In this document: positions 43,648-51,904 of the stretch, one piece after another
Position numbering within the stretch: position 1 is the stretch's first letter
Layout: every line of letters begins with the position of its first letter
Assembly (NCBI RefSeq): GCF_001894865.1
Contig: NZ_BCXA01000034.1
Coordinates: forward strand, 18,437-82,436
Source of the DNA: Rhodococcus maanshanensis NBRC 100610
GTDB lineage: Bacteria; Actinomycetota; Actinomycetes; Mycobacteriales; Mycobacteriaceae
Direction of reading: 5' to 3'
DNA length: 64,000 nucleotides
The notes under the pieces: generated by a model
Told to the model about the DNA's origin: nothing
What the model saw: only the letters and a program-made list of their open reading frames with translations
Databases searched by the model: none
Made by a program: the position numbers and the translations under genes

Positions 43648-43665
43648 ATGTCTCCTCCATATTGA
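43648..43665 (+). CDS. Five-codon leader ORF upstream of the MFS gene
   Basis: ATG TCT CCT CCA TAT TGA would encode Met-Ser-Pro-Pro-Tyr. The -10-like TAGCGT six bases upstream places the transcript start at this ATG. The MFS start codon follows 12 bases after the stop, so translation of this ORF could control the transporter by ribosome pausing at the Pro-Pro pair or by reinitiation (inference). It may equally be chance. Confidence 0.3.
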   Translation: MSPPY

Positions 43666-43677
43666 AAGAACCCCGAC

Positions 43678-44937
43678 ATGACTGCGACGACGGCCACGGC
43701 CGCACGCCGGTACACACCCCTGGTCCTGATCAACCTCGCGACGCTGCTCTCGGCGACAGGAAACGGCATCACCATCGTCGCGCTGCCGTGGCTGGTCCTC
43801 GCACAGACCGGCCGGGCCACCGACGCCGCCGTCGTCGCAGGCGCCGCCACCCTGCCTCTGCTGCTCTCGAGCCTGTTCTCCGGCACGGTGGTCGACCGGT
43901 TCGGCCGCCGCCGCACCTCACTGGTCTCCGACTTCCTGTCCGCGGTGTCGGTGGCCCTGATCCCGGTGATGGCCGCGACGGCCGGGCTGTCGGTTGGCAT
44001 CATCGCGGCGCTCGCCGCGCTCGGCGCCGCCTTCGACCCGGCCGGCATCTCGGCCCGCGAATCCATGTTGCCCGCCGCAACCAGGGACGCCCGGTGGTCA
44101 TTGGACCGGGTCAACAGCCTGTACGAGGCCAACTACAACGTCGCGTACCTGATCGGCCCCGGCATCGGCGGCGTGCTGATCGCCACGGTCGGCGCGGTGA
44201 ACACCCTGTGGGTGACCTCCGTCTGCTTCGCGCTCTCGATCCTCACCATCGCCTTCCTCCGACTCGACGGCGCGGGCACCCCCGACCGCGAGACCCGGCC
44301 GGAATCGATGTGGAGCGGCACACTCGAGGGCCTGAAGTTCGTGTGGCACAACCGATTGCTGCGCACCCTCGCCCTTGTCGACATGGCGATCGTCGCGCTG
44401 TACATGCCCGTGGAGAGCGTGCTCTTCCCGGTCTACTTCACCGAACGCGGGGAGCCGGCGCAGCTCGGCTGGGTGTTGATGGCGATGAGCATCGGCGGCG
44501 TGATCGGCGCCCTGACCTACGGCGCGCTCGCCGCCCGCGTCAGGCGCCGGACCCTGATGCTGCTGGCGGTGACCGCGCTCGGCGGATGCATGGTCGGCAT
44601 GGCGTTCCTGCCCGCCCTGTGGGTGACGCTCACGCTGGCGCTGCTGGTGGGCCTGGTGTTCGGGCCCGTCGGCCCGATCGCGAACTACGCGATGCAGACC
44701 CGCAGCCCCGAGCACATGCGCGGCCGCGTCGTCGGCGTCATGACCTCCACCGCGTACGCCGCGGGCCCGCTCGGCTACCTGCTCGCAGGCCCGTTGATCG
44801 ACGCCGTCGGCCTGCGGATCACCTTCTTCGCGCTGTCGATCCCGGTCCTGGTGATCGCCGCGGTCTGCTTCACGCTGCCCGCTTTGCGCGATCTGGACGC
44901 ACCGGTGGCCGATTCGGTCGACACTCGAATCCACTAG
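43678..44937 (+). CDS. MFS transporter (efflux type)
   Basis: The 419-residue transporter has twelve predicted helices. The MFS loop 2-3 motif appears as GTVVDRFGRRRTSLV near residue 77, with further family landmarks IGPGIGGVLIATVG near 160 and RGRVVGVMTSTAYAAGPLGY near 350. It belongs with the enterobactin-exporter/macrolide-efflux-like group (inference). The ribosome site is weak (GAAAG), so translation may depend on the short leader ORF. The YCII gene follows after 19 bases. Confidence 0.88.
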   Translation: MTATTATAARRYTPLVLINLATLLSATGNGITIVALPWLVLAQTGRATDAAVVAGAATLPLLLSSLFSGTVVDRFGRRRTSLVSDFLSAVSVALIPVMAATAGLSVGIIAALAALGAAFDPAGISARESMLPAATRDARWSLDRVNSLYEANYNVAYLIGPGIGGVLIATVGAVNTLWVTSVCFALSILTIAFLRLDGAGTPDRETRPESMWSGTLEGLKFVWHNRLLRTLALVDMAIVALYMPVESVLFPVYFTERGEPAQLGWVLMAMSIGGVIGALTYGALAARVRRRTLMLLAVTALGGCMVGMAFLPALWVTLTLALLVGLVFGPVGPIANYAMQTRSPEHMRGRVVGVMTSTAYAAGPLGYLLAGPLIDAVGLRITFFALSIPVLVIAAVCFTLPALRDLDAPVADSVDTRIH

Positions 44938-44956
44938 AGGGTGAGAGAGGAACGCC

Positions 44957-45310
44957 ATGACGCAGTACCTGCTCAGTGTCTACCAGCCCGACGGACCGGT
45001 GCCCGCGCCGGAGATCCTGGAGGGGATCATCGAGGACATCGAAGCCCTCAACCAGGAACTCAAGGCCGCGGGCGCGTTGGTGTTCTCCGGCGGTCTGTAC
45101 CCGCCGGAGAAGGCGACGGTCCTGCGGCCGAGAAGCGGCGAGGTGCTCGTCACCGACGGCCCGTTCGCGGAGGCCGAGGATCACCTCGGCGGATTCACGA
45201 TCATCGAGGCGCCCGACCTCGACGCCGCGCTCGACTGGGGACGCAAGCTGGCGGCCGCGACCACCCTGCCCATCGAGGTCCGGCCGTTCCAGCAAGGCCC
45301 CGAGGACTGA
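44957..45310 (+). CDS. YCII-related protein
   Basis: The 117-residue ferredoxin-like-fold protein matches the YCII/DGPF family: QYLLSVYQPDG at the start, SGGLYPPEKATVLR in the middle, and the diagnostic VTDGPFAEAEDHLGGFTIIE followed by DLDAALDWGRKLA. Such proteins often sit beside ECF sigma factors, but none is present here. The enzymatic role is unproven; an active-site His-Asp pair has been proposed for YciI. GAGAGG precedes the ATG. Confidence 0.87.
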   Translation: MTQYLLSVYQPDGPVPAPEILEGIIEDIEALNQELKAAGALVFSGGLYPPEKATVLRPRSGEVLVTDGPFAEAEDHLGGFTIIEAPDLDAALDWGRKLAAATTLPIEVRPFQQGPED

Positions 45311-45337
45311 CGCACGAGCGGGGCGATCAGGCGCGGA

Positions 45338-45778
45338 TCAGCGCGTGACGATCAGCAGGAAGCCACCGCCGCCCGGCTCGATCTTGGTGTCCAGCGTCAG
45401 CTCGGGTGCGAGCCGCGAGAGCCGGTCCAGCAGCCAGGCGGACGCGTCCTCGGCGTCGGACTTCGAGGGGCACCGCGCCACGGCCACCCGTCCTGGCTTG
45501 CGGGTGAGCTGCTCGACCACCCCGATGATCGGCGCCGGATCGATCACGAACAGCGCGTCCGACCACGGCACCACCGGCTTGATCGCGCCCTTCTTGGTGT
45601 TGCAGGCGCGGTGCGCGAGCCGCTCCGGGCCGCCCTTGCCCTTCTTGGCGGTGTTGATGCTGTCGATGCTCGGACCGCGCGGGTCGTTCACGGACATGTC
45701 CGGGTCGACGGGTTCGTCGCACAACCAGCAGCGCCACGATTCCCGTTCGCCGACCTCATCCAGCTTGCTCATGCGCAT
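45338..45778 (-). CDS. HNH-like zinc-binding protein
   Basis: The 146-residue protein has an N-terminal WRCWLCDEPVDPD and, 30 residues later, a RLAHRACNTKKG element. This C-x2-C ... H-x2-C pattern and spacing resemble HNH endonuclease or treble-clef zinc folds, but the central catalytic His of an HNH nuclease is not clear. The C-terminal ~70 residues (strand-helix pattern) are not recognised. The start may be ATG 45778 or ATG 45772. It stands alone between the YCII and carboxylesterase genes. Confidence 0.6.
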   Translation of the reverse strand: MRMSKLDEVGERESWRCWLCDEPVDPDMSVNDPRGPSIDSINTAKKGKGGPERLAHRACNTKKGAIKPVVPWSDALFVIDPAPIIGVVEQLTRKPGRVAVARCPSKSDAEDASAWLLDRLSRLAPELTLDTKIEPGGGGFLLIVTR

Positions 45779-45868
45779 GACGCTACAGAGCGCCGGACTT
45801 TCCTCACACTTGGCGACAGAAATGCACGGAAACGGCCGATTCGCCCACAGGGTGTGGGCTCGCTCCGG

Positions 45869-47437
45869 TTACCGGAACCCCATCACCTTGTCGCCCCACG
45901 CGGCCCGCAGCTCCCTGTCCGGATCGCTCGCCAGGGTGTCCGTCTTGTCGATGAGCAGCGTCGCCCTGGTGTCCTCGCGGTACGGCGCCCAGTGCTTGGA
46001 GGCGTCGAGCGCCGCGGGCACGCCGTGCTGCGCGAACGCCAGCCACCGGCGCTGCACCCGGCCGGACACCTCCAGCGCGGCCTTGCGCCCGCCGAGCCAG
46101 AAGGTCGGGTCGTGGTTGAGCGTGCCGAAATTGCCGAACACGTAGGGCAGTTCGGTGGCGTGCCCGGCGCCGACCCGGGCCGCCCACAGCATCGGGGTGG
46201 CGTGGTCGAACCGGTACACCCAGGTGGGCGAGTGCTTGCTGTGCGCGTCCGCGATCCACAGGCACGGCATCCGGAAGGCCGCGTCCCGCGAGACCGCGAG
46301 GGCACCGCTGGTCTTCGACCAGTCCGGGTATGCCGAGATGATCTCCGCGACCCGGATCGCGGGCAGCTTCGGGTGGTCGGCGGCGATCGCGGTGAACATC
46401 TGGTTCACGGTGTCCGCGGTGACGGGCATGATCGGTGAGCGGGTCAGCCGGAAGATCGACGCCTCGTCCTTGTTGGTGCCGATGATCAACGGGATGCGGT
46501 GCGCGAAACCCTTCTGGAACGCGGCGACCGGGTACCGCGGCACCAGGTCGCCGTCGACCACGGGAGCCATCGACAGCGTGCCCGGCACCGAGGTCGTCAC
46601 CTCGTCGAGCAGCACGTCGCCCGCCGCGGTCAGCTTCTCGATCGGCAGCTCACACAGCCGGCCCGCCTCGACCTCGTTCACCCCGACGATCTCGAGGAAG
46701 CGCCTTGCCACCGTCGCCGCCCGCTCGGCACCGTAAACCGATGTGGCGGGTGCACTTTGCACGATGGCCTTGTGGAAGAGCCCCTCCGCGCGAGGCGAGG
46801 TCATCAGCGTCGTGATCGACCCGGCACCCGAGGACTCCCCGAACGCGGTGACGTTGTCCGGGTCGCCGCCGAACGCGGCGATGCAATCTCGCACCCATTC
46901 GAACGCGGCGATCATGTCGCGGAGCCCGATGTTGGTCTCGAACGGATGCTCGTCGGTCGAGAAGGTCGACAGGTCGAGGAACCCGAGCACCCCGGTCCGG
47001 TAGTTGACGGTGACCACCACGACGTCGCCCAACTCGGCCAACCGCCTGCCGTCGTACACGCTCTGCGACGACGAGCCGACGCAGTACGCACCGCCGTGGA
47101 TCCAGACCATCACCGGGCGCGGCGTCCCGTCCGGACGGGGCGCCCACACGTTGAGCGAGAGACAGTCCTCGTCCGCGACCGAGCCCGGCTCCATCGGCAC
47201 CTGAACCGTCTTGGCCTGCGGGGCGATGGGTCCGAAGTCCCTGCAGTCGCGTTCACCCAGCCACGCTGACGGTGCCACCGCGGACCGGAACCGCCGCGCC
47301 GCGCCCGCGGCGGCGTACGGGATGCCCTTCCATGCGAACACCGCTCCTGCCGCGTAACCGCGCGCGTCGCCGTCGCGGGCGGACACGGTCAGCGTCTCGG
47401 CCGGGGTCGTCGCGGTCACATCCAGTCCGGTTGGCAC
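45869..47437 (-). CDS. Type B carboxylesterase
   Basis: The 522-residue alpha/beta hydrolase has EDCLSLNVW near residue 105, the oxyanion WIHGGAYCVG near 125, the nucleophile Ser in FGESSGAGS near 203, Glu in TNKDEASIF near 330 and His in GAGHATELPYVFG near 425. It hydrolyses carboxylic esters. There is no signal peptide, so it should be cytosolic. The GTG at 47437 follows GAGGAGG by five bases and gives the family's usual start (LTVSARDGDARGY). It is divergent from the SDR gene across 164 bases. Confidence 0.9.
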   Translation of the reverse strand: MPTGLDVTATTPAETLTVSARDGDARGYAAGAVFAWKGIPYAAAGAARRFRSAVAPSAWLGERDCRDFGPIAPQAKTVQVPMEPGSVADEDCLSLNVWAPRPDGTPRPVMVWIHGGAYCVGSSSQSVYDGRRLAELGDVVVVTVNYRTGVLGFLDLSTFSTDEHPFETNIGLRDMIAAFEWVRDCIAAFGGDPDNVTAFGESSGAGSITTLMTSPRAEGLFHKAIVQSAPATSVYGAERAATVARRFLEIVGVNEVEAGRLCELPIEKLTAAGDVLLDEVTTSVPGTLSMAPVVDGDLVPRYPVAAFQKGFAHRIPLIIGTNKDEASIFRLTRSPIMPVTADTVNQMFTAIAADHPKLPAIRVAEIISAYPDWSKTSGALAVSRDAAFRMPCLWIADAHSKHSPTWVYRFDHATPMLWAARVGAGHATELPYVFGNFGTLNHDPTFWLGGRKAALEVSGRVQRRWLAFAQHGVPAALDASKHWAPYREDTRATLLIDKTDTLASDPDRELRAAWGDKVMGFR

Positions 47438-47601
47438 GGCAGCCTCCTCGCAGCGGGATCCCAGCCAACGTACCAAGGATGTGCGACCACCTGCGGGAAC
47501 CGGCGGGGGCACTGGGAGGCACGCCACACCCGGCCGACCGCCGCTCCCGCTTGTCGGGAAATACGACTGCGCCGTCGACGGTGGTGGTCTGGGATGGAGC
47601 C

Positions 47602-48417
47602 ATGTCATCACAGACCGTTTTCACCCCTGGGGCCCTGCTGGCGGGACGGCGCGCGGTTGTCACCGGCGGCGCGGCCGGCATCGGCGCGGCCATCGCGCGG
47701 TCGTTCGCGGCACACGGCGCCCACGTCCTGGTCGCGGACCTCGATCCGGTCACCGATCGCACCTTCGACCCGGCGGCGGGCGGCTCGATCGAGGCCATCG
47801 AGGCCGACGTCCGCACGGCCCAGGTACCCGAGGCGCTGCTCGCGCACCGACCGGACATCCTGGTGAACAACGTCGGCCACTACCTGCGTCCGCCGCGCCC
47901 GTTCGCCGAGAACGAGCCCGATCTGTGGGAGCAGCTGCACGAGGTCAATCTCGGTCACGTGCTGCGGCTCACGCACGCCGTGCTGCCCGGCATGGCCGAG
48001 CGCGGCGGCGGCTCGGTCATCAACCTCACCACCGTCGAGGCACACCGCGCGATGCCGGGGCACACCGTCTACTCGGCCTACAAGGCCGCGCTGATGCAGT
48101 TCACCCGCTCGCTCGCCGCCGAGGTCGGCCCCGCGGGGATTCGCGTCAACGCCATCGCCCCCGATCTCATCGAGACTGTCCAGGTTCCCTACGCCGAGCT
48201 GGTGCCCGAGGAGCAGGCGCCGCTGTGGCCCACCTGGTCCCCGCTCGGCGGGCCCGGGCAGCCGGAGGACGTGGCGGGCCCGGCGCTGTTCCTGGCGTCC
48301 GACCTGTCCCGCTTCGTGACCGGCGGCACCATCCACGTCGACGGCGGCACCCACGGCGCAGGCGGCTGGGTGCCGCGCGCATCCGGCGGCTGGACCAACC
48401 GCCCCCTCAATCCCTGA
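47602..48417 (+). CDS. Short-chain dehydrogenase/reductase
   Basis: The 271-residue SDR has the cofactor motif TGGAAGIGAAIA near residue 23 with Asp in VADLD (suggesting NAD(H)), NNVGHY near 93, catalytic Ser region NLTTVEAH and the Y-x3-K pair YSAYK near 160. It ends FVTGGTIHVDGG. The usual catalytic Ser position reads TT/VE, so Thr may substitute. The substrate is unknown. GGAG precedes the ATG. The first hairpin repeat copy follows 36 bases after the stop. Confidence 0.88.
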   Translation: MSSQTVFTPGALLAGRRAVVTGGAAGIGAAIARSFAAHGAHVLVADLDPVTDRTFDPAAGGSIEAIEADVRTAQVPEALLAHRPDILVNNVGHYLRPPRPFAENEPDLWEQLHEVNLGHVLRLTHAVLPGMAERGGGSVINLTTVEAHRAMPGHTVYSAYKAALMQFTRSLAAEVGPAGIRVNAIAPDLIETVQVPYAELVPEEQAPLWPTWSPLGGPGQPEDVAGPALFLASDLSRFVTGGTIHVDGGTHGAGGWVPRASGGWTNRPLNP

Positions 48418-48453
48418 CCGGTCCCCGAAGGACCTCCGTCCCCACGTCCTGAT

Positions 48454-48518
48454 CCGCCGAGTGTGCACCTGCCGGGGCATCGCCCGAGTACGGGCGTCGG
48501 CAGGTGCACACTCGGCGG
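48454..48518. repeat. Dispersed hairpin repeat, copy 1
   Basis: Arms 48454-48474 and 48498-48518 are perfectly complementary over 21 bp and contain GAGTGTGCACC/GGTGCACACTC. The loop carries an inner 6-bp stem (CGCCCG/CGGGCG). Copies of the same element are at 49984-50038, 63355-63411 and 63431-63487. It could also act as a terminator for the SDR gene. Confidence 0.8.
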
Positions 48519-48577
48519 CCCCGGCACCGGCCGCTCGAGCCCCGCTCCCCAATCAGTACTCCGATAAGCAATCAATG

Positions 48578-48633
48578 GTTGCGCAACTTCGAATGGTCGG
48601 CTAACGTCACATGCAACCAAAAGTTGCATGTGA
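48578..48633 (+). promoter_or_regulatory. AHSA1/ArsR operon promoter with two operators
   Basis: TTGCGC (48579-48584) and TAACGT (48602-48607) are separated by 17 bases. A 10-bp palindrome GTTGCGCAAC (48578-48587) covers the -35. A perfect inverted repeat with 11-bp arms TCACATGCAAC/GTTGCATGTGA (48607-48633, five-base spacer) begins at the -10 end and covers the transcript start. Both share GTTGC/GCAAC half-sites and are well placed for repression by the ArsR-type protein encoded second in the operon. Confidence 0.65.
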
Positions 48634-48649
48634 CGAAAGGGTGCGGAGC

Positions 48650-49102
48650 ATGGAGTACGGCAGCATCGAACGAGAGATCTACGTCGACGCCTCACCCGAG
48701 GTGGCCTTCGAGGTGGTGAGCAGCCCCGAGCACATCTCGGAATGGTGGTCCGACGACGCCGAGATCGACGCGACCCCCGGCGCGGTCGGTGAGCTCATCT
48801 GGGGCGACAGGGCGGAGGTCGCCCGGATCAAGGTGGTGGACGCGGAGCCGCCTCGATTGTTCTCGTTCCGCTGGTGCCATGCCGACGGCAAGGTCGACGA
48901 CTCCGCCGACTCGCTGCTGGTCACCTTCGAGCTGACTCCGTCGGGCTCTGGCACGAGGATCCGGCTCACCGAGACCGGGTTCCGGGAGATGGGTTGGGAG
49001 GCTGCGAAGTTGGAGGAGCTGTACCGCGAGCACAGCACCGGGTGGGACACCTTCGTGCCCCGACTCGGGGAATACCTCGCACGGCTGGTGGCCACCCCGT
49101 GA
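48650..49102 (+). CDS. SRPBCC/AHSA1 family protein (first)
   Basis: The 150-residue helix-grip protein has SIEREIYVDASPEVAFEVVS at the start, EHISEWWSDDAE near residue 30, FSFRWCHAD near 75 and a C-terminal long helix with GWDTFVPRLGEYL. AHSA1/START-like domains bind hydrophobic ligands; single-domain bacterial members are poorly understood. It overlaps the ArsR-type gene by four bases (GTGA), and a second AHSA1 gene follows that, so the three form one regulated unit. Confidence 0.87.
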   Translation: MEYGSIEREIYVDASPEVAFEVVSSPEHISEWWSDDAEIDATPGAVGELIWGDRAEVARIKVVDAEPPRLFSFRWCHADGKVDDSADSLLVTFELTPSGSGTRIRLTETGFREMGWEAAKLEELYREHSTGWDTFVPRLGEYLARLVATP

Positions 49103-49452
49103 GCACAGCCGTCGACGACGACCTCTGGTCCGCGATCGGGGACCCGACCCGCCGGCGGATGCTCGACCTGCTCCTGGCCGAAGGCGATGGCACCGCCACC
49201 AGCCTCAGCGCGCAACTCCCCGTGACACGGCAGGCCATCGCGAAACACCTCGGCATGCTCGACCGGGTCGGCCTGGTGCACGCCACGCCTGCCGGGAGGG
49301 AGAGGAGGTACCGGGTGGATGAGGCGCAACTCGCTCGCGCGGTCGCGCAGTTGTCCTCGGTTGGGGCGACGTGGGACGCGAGGCTCCGGCGGATCAAGCG
49401 CATCGCCGAGGCGATTCAGCACACGAAAGACCAACGCGACACACAGCACTGA
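49099..49452 (+). CDS. ArsR/SmtB-type winged-helix regulator
   Basis: The 117-residue regulator has the ArsR pattern WSAIGDPTRRRMLDLLL, then the recognition helix VTRQAIAKHLGMLDRVGLV and the wing ATPAGRERRYRV. No metal-binding Cys pair (ELCVCDL) is present, so it is not a metal sensor. ArsR proteins fused or adjacent to AHSA1 proteins are a common actinobacterial pair, and the inducing signal is generally unknown. The GTG start lies in the stop codon of the first AHSA1 gene. The palindromes upstream of the operon are its likely targets. Confidence 0.88.
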   Translation: MSTAVDDDLWSAIGDPTRRRMLDLLLAEGDGTATSLSAQLPVTRQAIAKHLGMLDRVGLVHATPAGRERRYRVDEAQLARAVAQLSSVGATWDARLRRIKRIAEAIQHTKDQRDTQH

Positions 49453-49500
49453 ATTCACAACAGGTCATTCGAAAACCAACACCGGAAAGAAGGACCGAAA

Positions 49501-49944
49501 ATGGTGGACATCCTGCACAGGGTCGGCATCAAATCGACGCCTGCCGAGGTCTACACGGCCTTGACCACCGCCGAGGGGCTGGCCGGCTGGTGGACGGCCG
49601 ACACCGAGGGCGACGGCAACGACATCGGCGGTGTGCTCCGATTCCGCTTCGGGGCAGGCGGATTCGACATGAAGGTCGACGAACTCGTCCCCGGCAAGCG
49701 TGTGCAGTGGGAGGTGATCGACGGGCCTGAGGAGTGGGTCGGAACGCACGTCGTGTGGGACCTCGATCAGGTCGACGACTACACCATCGTTCTCTTCAAT
49801 CACCAGGGCTGGAAGGAGCCGGTGGAGTTCATGCACCACTGCAGCACCAAATGGGCGGTCTTCCTGATGAGCCTGAAATCGCTCATCGAAACCGGGACGG
49901 GCGCTCCCGACCCCCACGACGTCAAGATCGACAACTGGAACTGA
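49501..49944 (+). CDS. SRPBCC/AHSA1 family protein (second)
   Basis: The 147-residue helix-grip protein has ILHRVGIKSTPAEVYTALTT, GLAGWWTADTEGD, VQWEVIDGPEEWVGTHV and the AHSA1-type WKEPVEFMHHCSTKWAVFL before the final helix. It is distinct from the first AHSA1 protein. AAGGA stands before the ATG, 48 bases after the ArsR-type gene. The His-His-Cys cluster in the last helix is noteworthy but occurs in relatives. The second hairpin repeat copy follows the stop by 39 bases. Confidence 0.87.
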   Translation: MVDILHRVGIKSTPAEVYTALTTAEGLAGWWTADTEGDGNDIGGVLRFRFGAGGFDMKVDELVPGKRVQWEVIDGPEEWVGTHVVWDLDQVDDYTIVLFNHQGWKEPVEFMHHCSTKWAVFLMSLKSLIETGTGAPDPHDVKIDNWN

Positions 49945-49983
49945 TCGACCCACCTCGACGTGGCACCCGCGCTGCGTCCGGTT

Positions 49984-50038
49984 GAGTGTGCACCTGCCGG
50001 GGCATCGCCCGAGAGCGACCGCCGGCAGGTGCACACTC
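49984..50038. repeat. Dispersed hairpin repeat, copy 2
   Basis: Perfect 17-bp arms (49984-50000 and 50022-50038) start GAGTGTGCACCTGCCGG. The left half and loop (GGGGCATCGCCCGAG) are nearly identical to copy 1. It lies between the convergent AHSA1 and possible nuclease-RAMA genes, where it could end transcription from both sides. Confidence 0.8.
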
Positions 50039-50073
50039 GGCGATGCGGCGGCCGGTATCCCGACCCGGGTCGG

Positions 50074-50847
50074 CTATCCGGCGCGGCGGGATCCCAGCGG
50101 CGCGCGGTCGGCGCCCTCGATCTGCCAGAACGTCCACCCGTCCCTGGACTCGACGTCCCCGCTGATGTGGCCGGCGACGGCGTTGGCAGCGGTGGTCGGG
50201 TTGTCGAAGCGGCGGCCCTCCATCGGCCCGCGGGTGATCTCGAGCCTGCCCGTCTGCTCGTCGTACATGCCGACGAGCCGGTAGCCCTCGAAATCCGCGA
50301 CGACCTGCAGTCGCGCGTCGACGACCTCCTCGACGACCGCGGACTTCCTCGTGCGGGTGATCGGCACCAGCTTCGGCCTGCTCGGTTCCGGCACGGTGCC
50401 CGCGGGCTTGCGACTGGGGTCCCTCACATCGGACAGCCCGAGCAGGTCCCAGCGCGCGCGGCCGTGCTCCACCCGTTCGACGGCGATCGCGTGGCTACCC
50501 GTCCTGGTGCGCCCGGGAACCTCCTTGACCCACAGGTCGACCTCGCTGTGGATGTCGGCGGCGACCTCCTCGGACGGGACGACGAAGTACTCCTCCGGAG
50601 AGGTGGCCAGGTCGACGAACACCCAGAACTGGGATCCGGTGTCATCGGTGTCCAGCGAGCCGTCCTGTTTGCGCGCCTGCCAGTCGCCGTCGAGCTTGGT
50701 TCGCACCCGGACCACGCAACTGTCGTCGCCGATGCCCCACACCTGGACCGGGTTGCGCCGCGAATGGGTGAGCCGGACCGCGCGGCCACCGCGCTGGACG
50801 ACCTCCGAGATGAATGCCTGAATGCCCAGGCTGGCAGTGTTCTCCAT
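50074..50847 (-). CDS. Possible PD-(D/E)xK-like protein with C-terminal RAMA-type domain
   Basis: The 257-residue protein has two parts. Residues 1-150 run helix-strand-strand with RNPVQVWGIGDDSCVVRVRT, FWVFVDLATSPEEYFVVPSE and a Trp, a layout like restriction-endonuclease-fold proteins of the kind found in mobile or defence genes. I cannot place a convincing D-x(n)-(D/E)xK triad. Residues ~185-250 (GRLEITRGPMEGRRFDNPTT, then DGWTFWQIE) match RAMA/DUF4357 modules, associated with restriction and modification proteins. The function is uncertain. The gene is divergent from nothing obvious and ends close to hairpin copy 2. Confidence 0.5.
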   Translation of the reverse strand: MENTASLGIQAFISEVVQRGGRAVRLTHSRRNPVQVWGIGDDSCVVRVRTKLDGDWQARKQDGSLDTDDTGSQFWVFVDLATSPEEYFVVPSEEVAADIHSEVDLWVKEVPGRTRTGSHAIAVERVEHGRARWDLLGLSDVRDPSRKPAGTVPEPSRPKLVPITRTRKSAVVEEVVDARLQVVADFEGYRLVGMYDEQTGRLEITRGPMEGRRFDNPTTAANAVAGHISGDVESRDGWTFWQIEGADRAPLGSRRAG

Positions 50848-50976
50848 GGTGTCCGTCCGTGCCGCTCAGCCCGTGCAAATGTGAGAGCAGTGGGGCGACG
50901 GGCGACGCGGACACGACTCGGTCTCTGACCTCCACCTTACGGGCATGTGGGCGCGCGGTGGCCCACAGCCGTGAGA

Positions 50977-51729
50977 TCACCGTTCTTGCAGGACCGAGAG
51001 GATGTTGCCCGCCGGATCGGTGAACCACGCGATGTAGGGTCCGCCGCCCCGGAAGATGCCACGTTCGTCGGCCTCCATCCCCTGGTACCGCTCGAAGGTG
51101 ACGCCCCGCTCACGCAGCGCGTCGACCGCCGCGTCGATGTCCTCGACCGGAAAGTTCAGGATGGTGTACTCCGCGGGGGTGTGGTTCTCCTTGGGGTACG
51201 CCAGCACGGTCTTGTCCCCGCCGATCTGTATTGCGAGCAGGCCGTACTCCTCGGTGACGGTCAGGCCGAGGGTGTCGCGGTAGAAGGCTGCGGCCGCATC
51301 GATGTCGTCGACGGCGAAGCCGCTGAACGGAGCCGATCCCAGCGTCGCGGACGGGGCGGGCACCCGGGCCGCCAGGTACCGCGCACCGAGCTCGATGATC
51401 TGGAAGTAGTTCCCGTCCGGGTCGATCAACGTTCCGAAGAGCATCCCCTCGGAGCGTTCCTCGAGCGGGACCAGCCAATCGGCATCCATCTCGTCCAGTC
51501 GGGCCGCGACCGCTGCCGCGTCGTCCACGTGGAAGTTGAGGATCGTGCGCCCTGGCTCCGGGTTCTTCGCCGCGACGTCGTCGCGCTGGTCGAACAGGAC
51601 ACTGACGCCCCCGAATCGGACGTCGCCGTCCGGGCTCGGCGTGGCGCCGAAGGCCCTGCAGTACCAGTCCCTAAGACGATCGGGGTCCGGGCTCGCGAGC
51701 AGAATGGAACCGAGGTCGGGGCTGGTCAT
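50977..51729 (-). CDS. Two-domain VOC (glyoxalase-fold) protein
   Basis: The 250-residue protein is two tandem VOC modules. Module 1 (about 1-118) has SILLASPDPDRLRDWYCRAF and LIDPDGNYFQIIEL. Module 2 (about 130-250) has FAVDDIDAAAAFYRDTLGL, ILNFPVEDIDAAVDALRERG and FTDPAGNILSVLQER. A paired VOC fold can be a dioxygenase, isomerase or antibiotic-binding protein, and the conserved metal His/Glu positions are incomplete here, so the function is open. The ATG at 51729 starts the first strand. It is divergent from the secreted hydrolase gene. Confidence 0.85.
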   Translation of the reverse strand: MTSPDLGSILLASPDPDRLRDWYCRAFGATPSPDGDVRFGGVSVLFDQRDDVAAKNPEPGRTILNFHVDDAAAVAARLDEMDADWLVPLEERSEGMLFGTLIDPDGNYFQIIELGARYLAARVPAPSATLGSAPFSGFAVDDIDAAAAFYRDTLGLTVTEEYGLLAIQIGGDKTVLAYPKENHTPAEYTILNFPVEDIDAAVDALRERGVTFERYQGMEADERGIFRGGGPYIAWFTDPAGNILSVLQER

Positions 51730-51795
51730 GTGTCCTCCCGGGGTGCGAGTGCCGGTCTCGACACTGCCCCCGACCGCGGTCCCGCGCAAGGGCGA

Positions 51796-51821
51796 CCCGC
51801 CGGGGAGGGTTCCCCGGCGGG
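51796..51821. repeat. GC-rich hairpin in the 5' region of the secreted hydrolase gene
   Basis: A perfect 11-bp stem CCCGCCGGGGA/TCCCCGGCGGG closes a GGGT loop, 84 bases before the hydrolase GTG and 67 bases before the divergent VOC start. Lying between divergent genes, it is not in a normal terminator position and could be an upstream regulatory structure. Confidence 0.45.
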
Positions 51822-51904
51822 CGAAAACGTAGCTCCCCCACGGGTGGTGTCGGGCAACTACGGTTCGCGAGGACACCAGCACCGACCGACAGAGGGACGT
51901 TTCC

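Noticed and set aside
44957..45310. Looking for an ECF sigma factor partner for the YCII protein
   Set aside because: The neighbours are an MFS transporter and an HNH-like protein; no sigma factor gene is present.
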